Source: Parabacteroides sp. (GTDB lineage Bacteria > Bacteroidota > Bacteroidia > Bacteroidales > Tannerellaceae). Taken from it: a DNA stretch of 11,712 nucleotides. Where the stretch lies: NCBI GenBank assembly GCA_020026285.1, contig JAHHQS010000126.1, positions 1 to 11,712 of the forward strand, in the 5' to 3' direction. Under the pieces are notes generated by a model, which saw nothing but the letters and a program-made list of their open reading frames with translations, was not told the origin of the DNA and ran no database searches. Of this stretch, positions 6,778-11,712 are shown piece after piece (position 1 is the first letter of the stretch; each line of letters begins with the position of its first letter). Made by a program: the position numbers and the translations under genes.

Positions 6778-8733
6778 ATGTTGAATATTTTAAAAAATAT
6801 AAAGAGAAGAGTAGCTGTTATTACTTTATCAGTGTCATTGGCTTTTTTTTCTTGTAATAACTATTTGGATATTGTTCCAGATGATGGAATTGCTACATTA
6901 GAAACCGCTTTCCAACTGCGTACAACGGCTATTCGCTATCTGTATACATGTTATAGTTTTTTGACTGATGATGGAACTATGGATCTAGATTGTGGTTTAT
7001 TGTCTGGTGATGAAATTTGGTCGATTTATGATTATAGTACAAGTGGATTGTTACATAAAGGTACTTTGTTTAATATAGCTCGAGGTTTTCAAAATTCATC
7101 AGCTCCTTACGGTAATGATTGGGCGGAGATGTATGAAGGGATCCGTTGTTGTAATATTATGATTGAAAGGACTCCAACTGTTCCAGATCTTCCTGCTTGG
7201 GAATCCATTCAGTGGATAGCTGAAGCAAAAGTATTAAAAGCCTATTTGCATTTTAATTTGATCCGTAAATGGGGACCTGTTCCTTTGGTTAAGGAAAACT
7301 TGTCTATTGATGCACCAGTAGAGCAGGTTCGTGTCTATCGTGATCCAATTGATGATTGTTTTGATTATGTTCTTCAGTTACTGGATGAAGCGATTCCAGA
7401 TTTACCTTTGACTCCTCAAAGTCAGGATGAATTGGGACGTATCACTCAACCAATTGCTGCTGCCTTAAAGGCAAAAGTGGCAGTATTTGCTGCTAGCCCG
7501 TTGTTTAACAATAATAAAGATCAGTCCGCATTGATAGATAATAGAGGTGTTCAGTTGTTTAATACGAATAAATCGGAAGCAGAGATAAAAGCTCGTTGGC
7601 AACAGGCAATGGAGGCTTCTAAAGAGGCTATTAATATTTGTGAGCAGGCCAATATCGCTTTGTATCGTTATGATGGAACTTTGCAGTTAAATGATTCTAC
7701 AAGGGTAGAATTAGATTTAAGAAATGCTTTTTCTGAAAAGTGGAATAAGGAATTAATATGGGGTAATACGCATACCACTAAAAATTCGAATCGGTATATT
7801 CAAATGTCTGCTTCTCCTAATTTGCAGTGGGTTGATTATCCAGATATGCCTCAATTATTTTCTAATATTCAGGCTCCTTATAAGATCGCAGAGCAGTTTT
7901 ATACTAACCATGGACTCCCGATTGAAAATGATAAGGAGTGGATTGGAAAAGATGTAATGACGTTGAGAAATGGAGATCAATCACATTGCTGGTATATTCG
8001 AAATGATTATACGACAGTTGTTTTTAATTTCAATAGAGAACCTCGTTTTTATGCTTGGTTAGGTTTTGATGGTGGTCTGTGGTATGGGCAAAAAGCTCCG
8101 GCAAATAATCCTACGCCTAATGACTTCTTTTGGATTGCTTGTAGAGTGGGGGGAAATCAAGCTAAAAAAGGTGCTGTTTGGGGACCTATTACTGGATATT
8201 ATCTGAAAAAGTATGTGAACTATCAGAATAGACAAGTTTCTGCTTTGGGATATAATACGACTTATTATCCTTGGCCGATGATTCGTTTAGCTGATTTATA
8301 TCTTTTGTATGCAGAAGCTATTAATGAATTTGAGGGACCACAAGGTGCACATAGTAGCGATATGTTCAGATATATTAATTTGGTTCGTGATCGGGCAAAT
8401 GTCCCTGATGTGAAAACAGCATGGGATAAATACAGTAACTCACCCAATAAATATGGAACTCAACAGGGAATGCGTGAGATTATTCACCGTGAACGTTTAA
8501 TTGAATTATCTTTTGAAGGACAGCGTTTTTGGGATCTGCGTCGTTGGAAAGAGGCTCCAGTTGAGTATGAAAAAGGTATTTATGGTTATAAAGTATCAGA
8601 AAGCAAACCGGAAAACTATTATCAATTGGTTAAATTGGCAGAACAAAAATTTACTTTGAAGGATTATTTTTGGCCGATAAAGAACAGCTTTATTGAACAG
8701 AATCCGAATTTGATTCAGAATTTAGGTTGGTAA
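6778..8733 (+). CDS. susD-like: SusD/RagB-type outer-membrane glycan-binding lipoprotein
   Basis: A 651-residue surface lipoprotein that caps the SusC channel and binds the glycan outside the cell. A signal peptide with a relaxed lipobox (AFFSC) gives lipidated Cys26, followed by NNYLDIVPDD, the usual start of mature SusD proteins. The body shows the TPR-rich RagB/SusD fold. The C-terminal hallmark RERLIELSFEGQRFWDLRRW (ending at Trp590) is fully preserved, and the protein ends in the expected QNPNLIQNLGW. It follows susC by 8 bp, so the two are co-transcribed. The start could be GTG 6772 or ATG 6778, in the same frame and two codons apart; ATG is preferred. At 651 residues it is somewhat longer than a typical SusD, but nothing looks broken. 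Ligand identity is unknown. Confidence 0.94.
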   Translation: MLNILKNIKRRVAVITLSVSLAFFSCNNYLDIVPDDGIATLETAFQLRTTAIRYLYTCYSFLTDDGTMDLDCGLLSGDEIWSIYDYSTSGLLHKGTLFNIARGFQNSSAPYGNDWAEMYEGIRCCNIMIERTPTVPDLPAWESIQWIAEAKVLKAYLHFNLIRKWGPVPLVKENLSIDAPVEQVRVYRDPIDDCFDYVLQLLDEAIPDLPLTPQSQDELGRITQPIAAALKAKVAVFAASPLFNNNKDQSALIDNRGVQLFNTNKSEAEIKARWQQAMEASKEAINICEQANIALYRYDGTLQLNDSTRVELDLRNAFSEKWNKELIWGNTHTTKNSNRYIQMSASPNLQWVDYPDMPQLFSNIQAPYKIAEQFYTNHGLPIENDKEWIGKDVMTLRNGDQSHCWYIRNDYTTVVFNFNREPRFYAWLGFDGGLWYGQKAPANNPTPNDFFWIACRVGGNQAKKGAVWGPITGYYLKKYVNYQNRQVSALGYNTTYYPWPMIRLADLYLLYAEAINEFEGPQGAHSSDMFRYINLVRDRANVPDVKTAWDKYSNSPNKYGTQQGMREIIHRERLIELSFEGQRFWDLRRWKEAPVEYEKGIYGYKVSESKPENYYQLVKLAEQKFTLKDYFWPIKNSFIEQNPNLIQNLGW

Positions 8734-8754
8734 TATACTAATAAATATTAAGTG

Positions 8755-10017
8755 ATGAAAAAGATTTTATTATTTATACTTAGTACTGTAGCTATATTTT
8801 CATATTATGGATGTAGTGAATTGGGAAGAATTGATCAAATTGATGATTCTATTTCTGCACCGGAGCAGTTGAACGTATTAAATGTTACGAATACTCCGGG
8901 GGGAGCTGTTATTAAGGTAAAAGTACCTAATGATCAAAATCTAATGGGGGCTTTGGCTGTTTATGAGCGAAATGGAGAAGAGTGTAAGACAAAAATTTCG
9001 AAATATGTAGATACGCTTGTTGTTGAAGGATTTGGTAATACAGATCCTAGAGAGATTTCGCTTTATAGTATTGGTAAAAATGAAAAATTATCAGAAGCTG
9101 TAAAGGTGATTATTAATCCGCTTTTACCTCCGGTTCGTACTGTCAAATTTAATATTGAAGAGACTTTTGGTGGAGTTGTAGTTCATTTGGATAATAATGA
9201 AACTCGGGCTGAATTGGCTGTTGGTCTATTAGTCGATACTATATTGAGTGATATCAATTTGAAACCTTCGCAAATCAAATGGTCAGATGTGACAACGTTT
9301 CACACATCTGCCACTAAAATTAATTTGACACGAAGAAGTTTATCTTCACAGACTCGTCTATATGGTGTGTTTTTAAGAGATCGTTGGGATAATTATTCTG
9401 ATACGATTTTTAAGATGTTAACTCCGATTGAAGAGATTAAGTTACCTACAAATACTTTTCAGAAAGGAAATTTCCCAGGAGACTATACCACTGCGACTGA
9501 AAATAATGAAAGCAAGTTCGGCTTACAAAACCTTTGGGATGGTAATCAGTATCCATTCTATGCAACCTCCCATTCTGGTCCGATCCCGCAATCTTTCACA
9601 ATTAAGTTAGGTTATACAGCATCGATTAGTCGTATCCAAAAGGCTCCTCGTCCAAAGGGAGGGGAATTGTATTCAGGTTCGAGTCCTCGTACATTTGAAG
9701 TATATGGAAGTACGAATCCAAATCCTGATGGTAGTTTTGATGATAGTTGGTATTTGTTAGGTAAATTTGAACAATTTAAACCTTCTGGATATGGTGAAGG
9801 AAGAGAAATTGGACCAATTACAGATGAAGATGAAGATTATTGGTTTAACCGGACTGAGTTTGAATTGACCCCGACAGAAGAAGTGGCGGATCCTCATAAA
9901 CCAGTCTCCTATATCCGTATTAAAGTGACTTCTACCTATGCTACTTACGGTACTGAAGGTCATGTAGGGCAGGTGATCATTGGTGATCTGAAATTCTGGG
10001 GACAAAAATTAGATTAA
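8755..10017 (+). CDS. Surface lipoprotein with DUF4959, DUF5126-like and DUF5000 domains (SusE/SusF-position glycan binder)
   Basis: A 420-residue lipoprotein in the position of SusE/SusF, expected on the cell surface as an accessory glycan-binding protein. The signal peptide ends at YYGC (Cys20). Residues about 21-125 match a DUF4959 module (GGAVIKVKVPND, VEGFGNTDPREISLYSI, INPLLPPV). About 126-225 form a related beta module of the DUF5126 kind (EETFGGVVVHLDN, LYGVFLRDRWDNYSDT). About 250-415 form a DUF5000 module, a discoidin (F5/8 type C)-like beta sandwich (LWDG, FEVYGSTN, YIRIKV). No catalytic motif is seen. It starts 21 bp after susD; GTG 8752 is one codon upstream of the preferred ATG 8755. 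Domain names come from recalled family patterns and should be confirmed with profiles; the lipoprotein call is firm. Confidence 0.85.
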   Translation: MKKILLFILSTVAIFSYYGCSELGRIDQIDDSISAPEQLNVLNVTNTPGGAVIKVKVPNDQNLMGALAVYERNGEECKTKISKYVDTLVVEGFGNTDPREISLYSIGKNEKLSEAVKVIINPLLPPVRTVKFNIEETFGGVVVHLDNNETRAELAVGLLVDTILSDINLKPSQIKWSDVTTFHTSATKINLTRRSLSSQTRLYGVFLRDRWDNYSDTIFKMLTPIEEIKLPTNTFQKGNFPGDYTTATENNESKFGLQNLWDGNQYPFYATSHSGPIPQSFTIKLGYTASISRIQKAPRPKGGELYSGSSPRTFEVYGSTNPNPDGSFDDSWYLLGKFEQFKPSGYGEGREIGPITDEDEDYWFNRTEFELTPTEEVADPHKPVSYIRIKVTSTYATYGTEGHVGQVIIGDLKFWGQKLD

Positions 10018-10036
10018 CAGATAAATTGTTGTGAAT

Positions 10037-11164
10037 ATGAATAAGTGGATTTATATATTGTTTGTTATAGGATTTGGAATTTGTCTTTCATCTTGTAAAG
10101 ATCAAGATGAAGTTTACAAAGAATTTGTTTGTATGGGAGGTCATGTGTATCCTCAGAAAGCAGATTCCTTAAAGGTCTTGGCTGGTTATAATCGATTGAA
10201 ATTAACTTGGCAGAAAGCAAAAGATCCGAGTGTTGTCCGTGCTATGGTCTATTGGAATCATTATACAGATTCATTGGAACTTGATTTGACAAATTCTCCT
10301 GATTTGGTCGAATTGAACATACCAAATTTAGAAGAAGGTACTTATACGTTTGATGTGAAGACTTATGATAAGGTTGGAAATGAGTCTATTATTAGTGAAG
10401 CTTCCGGAACTGTGTATGGTGCTAATTATAAGTTATCGTTAAATGAACGTAAAGTAAACAGTGCGACAAGGGATAAAAATTTAGTTGGAACAATTGGATG
10501 GGGAGTTACAACTGCTGATTTATTATATACGGAAGTACGATATAAAAATAACTCGGATTCTTATAGTTCTGTCATTGTGAATATGGAAGATGAAGAAACA
10601 GAACTACCTAATATCAAACCGGGTGAAAAATTTGAATATCGTTCCTACTATCTTCCCAAGAATGGAATAGATACGGTTTATTTGGATTGGACAACTTCAG
10701 AGGCTCCTTTTAGTTATGAAATAGATCGTTCAAAATGGACTGCTGTAGCTCAAGCTAACCATGCATGGGGAAATGCAGGCGGAACACCGATGCATTTGCT
10801 TGATGGAAGTATGACAACAGGGTGGCATACAAATACCAAAAACAAACCACCTCATATTTTGATAATTGATACCAAAGTGATACAACCATTGACTTCTGTG
10901 GTTTTGAAAGATCAGGCGACAGTGGGTTATCGGTATATGAAAGATGTTAATGTGTATGTCAGTATTAAGGAGTTAGTTATAACAGATCAGATATCATCAT
11001 GGGGAACTCCAGTTGCATCAGCTAATTGTCCGAAAAATATTCAATTTCATGAAATTAAATTACCGGAGGGAACAGAAGGTCGTTATATCGCTCTTGTATT
11101 CCCAAATTCATTGAACAAAAATGGATATATAAGTTTTATGGAATTTGTTGCATTTGGTTATTAA
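10037..11164 (+). CDS. Surface lipoprotein with DUF4998 and discoidin (F5/8 type C)-like domains
   Basis: A 375-residue lipoprotein with a clean lipobox LSSC (Cys20). Residues about 21-220 resemble DUF4998: two fibronectin-like modules, with DSLKVLAGYNRLKLTW, AMVYWNHYTDSLEL and LEEGTYTFDVKTYDKVGNES in the first. Residues about 235-375 form an F5/8 type C-like sandwich (LLDGSMTTGWHT, then HILIIDTK and the terminal SFMEFVAFGY), a fold that often binds sugars. It has no enzyme motif, so a surface glycan-binding role in the PUL is inferred. It lies 19 bp after the previous gene and is the last gene before a structured 3' region. The start is ATG 10037; GTG 10031 is in frame two codons upstream, in the same GTGAATATG context seen before susD. 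Confidence 0.85.
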   Translation: MNKWIYILFVIGFGICLSSCKDQDEVYKEFVCMGGHVYPQKADSLKVLAGYNRLKLTWQKAKDPSVVRAMVYWNHYTDSLELDLTNSPDLVELNIPNLEEGTYTFDVKTYDKVGNESIISEASGTVYGANYKLSLNERKVNSATRDKNLVGTIGWGVTTADLLYTEVRYKNNSDSYSSVIVNMEDEETELPNIKPGEKFEYRSYYLPKNGIDTVYLDWTTSEAPFSYEIDRSKWTAVAQANHAWGNAGGTPMHLLDGSMTTGWHTNTKNKPPHILIIDTKVIQPLTSVVLKDQATVGYRYMKDVNVYVSIKELVITDQISSWGTPVASANCPKNIQFHEIKLPEGTEGRYIALVFPNSLNKNGYISFMEFVAFGY

Positions 11165-11211
11165 ACTTTTATCACTTATTTAGTGATTGCTTAAATCAGA
11201 GATAAAAGTTT
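11163..11211 (+). other. Perfect 11-bp inverted repeat at the operon's 3' end
   Basis: AAACTTTTATC (11163-11173) pairs with GATAAAAGTTT (11201-11211). The 27-nt loop contains a second hairpin, ATCACT (11171-11176) with AGTGAT (11182-11187), which shares its first three bases with the outer stem, so the two compete at the margin. The outer stem overlaps the stop codon of the last gene. No T run follows on either strand, so a role in mRNA 3' protection or processing fits better than classical termination. Confidence 0.4.
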
Positions 11212-11219
11212 GAATGTTG

Positions 11220-11280
11220 AAGAGGATATATATATATTAAGGGATAATTGATGGAGAAATGTGGTCTCTTTCCTCTTTTT
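11220..11280 (+). terminator. Candidate terminator of the susCD operon
   Basis: AAGAGGA (11220-11226) pairs with TCCTCTT (11271-11277), which runs straight into further T residues. The loop contains an inner GAGA (11254-11257) and TCTC (11265-11268) hairpin that would shorten it. The long loop makes it an imperfect intrinsic terminator, but its place after the last gene fits. Confidence 0.38.
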
Positions 11281-11470
11281 AATTGGAAAATTTTGTATTA
11301 CTCGTTGGTGGAATTAATGCTAATTTGATTCTACTAACGGGTAAACATTTAGAAATTTTTTCATTACAAATCAACGTATTTCAATGCTACAATTTCAAGG
11401 TTTAAGTATTAAGGAATAATTCCTATTCCATGTTTATTTCAAAAGTCTGTGAAGAATTATCGACTACTTG

Positions 11471-11519
11471 TATGCAGATGTTTGGATATTTTGATAATAT
11501 TACACATAGATTGTGTATA
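11471..11519 (+). repeat. Conserved upstream block, copy 2
   Basis: Diverged copy of 1117-1167 in the same orientation, sharing GCAGATGT, GATATTTTG, AATATT and ATTGTG at the same spacing, then TATA after loss of two bases. Since copy 1 precedes an ECF sigma gene, copy 2 probably precedes a related regulatory gene. Confidence 0.55.
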
Positions 11520-11523
11520 ACTT

Positions 11524-11556
11524 TTTGGTTGTAAAAAATGCATGTTTTTATGTTTG
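11524..11556 (+). promoter_or_regulatory. Consensus Bacteroides-type promoter reading out of the window
   Basis: TTTG (11524-11527), a 21-nt spacer and TATGTTTG (11549-11556) match the TTTG / TAnnTTTG consensus exactly, within the normal 19-21 spacing. It is the best promoter match I found in the window. It starts 5 bp after the conserved block and points right, so it should drive a gene beyond 11712. Confidence 0.5.
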
Positions 11557-11712
11557 TTAAATATCGATAATATAAGCGAATGACCATTCATAAATATTTT
11601 ATTGAATTTAATTTAATTCAGCCAATATGTATAGATAGCAAAATGCGTGTATTGATCATACATTATTTATTGTTTAATTCCACAAATAGGTTCGTTCTGT
11701 AACTGTCTGAAT

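Larger units (their letters stand above)
11281..11712. other. Gene-free right end with regulatory signals for a gene beyond the window
   Basis: I see no credible gene. The stretch is AT-rich and holds the second conserved block (11471-11519), a consensus promoter (11524-11556) and a dyad TGAATT-N6-AATTCA (11603-11620). By analogy with the stretch before the sigma gene, a coding start would be expected about 220 bp after the block, that is near or just past the window end. Confidence 0.5.

Noticed and set aside
1..11712. CRISPR arrays, tRNA or rRNA genes, insertion sequences, integrases
   Set aside because: I looked for spaced repeats, cloverleaf-like segments and transposase motifs and saw none. 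All long frames are explained by the PUL and the hydrolase.

Overview
The window looks like part of a chromosome from the order Bacteroidales (Bacteroides, Parabacteroides, Phocaeicola or a close relative). The evidence is a complete SusC/SusD-type polysaccharide-utilisation locus (PUL), AT-rich DNA, no Shine-Dalgarno sequences, and promoter boxes of the Bacteroides type (TTTG, then TAnnTTTG). The species cannot be named from what is visible.

Layout. The left edge (1-46, minus strand) seems to hold the first 15 codons of a divergent gene, with a Bacteroides-type promoter behind it. Next is an exported SGNH/GDSL hydrolase (206-904). A gene-free stretch of about 440 bp leads to an ECF sigma factor (1341-1892), followed by its FecR-type membrane anti-sigma factor (2051-3157). 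A 207-bp leader with strong hairpins precedes susC (3365-6769). Then follow, tightly packed, susD (6778-8733), a DUF4959/DUF5000-type surface lipoprotein (8755-10017) and a DUF4998 plus discoidin-like surface lipoprotein (10037-11164). The last 548 bp (11165-11712) contain no gene but hold a structured 3' end, a probable terminator, a conserved upstream block and a good promoter pointing out of the window.

How the parts fit. The SusC protein has an N-terminal STN domain, the part of such transporters that contacts a FecR anti-sigma factor. The expected circuit is glycan binding by SusD and the two lipoproteins, uptake through SusC, an STN signal to the FecR protein, release of the ECF sigma factor, and induction of the susC operon. 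The operon holds binding and import functions but no glycoside hydrolase, lyase or sulfatase. The SGNH hydrolase upstream is the only candidate enzyme in view.

Most notable points. (1) The susC leader appears to encode, on the minus strand, a roughly 80-nt antisense RNA. It has a perfect TAnnTTTG box overlapping the susC start codon, two hairpins, and a terminator-like 11-bp stem with a U run. Its layout matches the cis-encoded DonS-type RNAs that repress PULs in Bacteroides. (2) A block of about 50 bp upstream of the sigma gene is repeated, diverged, near the right edge (32 of 42 ungapped positions identical). It is followed there by a consensus promoter, which suggests a second ECF-sigma PUL starts just past the window. 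(3) A perfect 14-bp palindrome lies inside the putative sigma-gene promoter and could be an operator.
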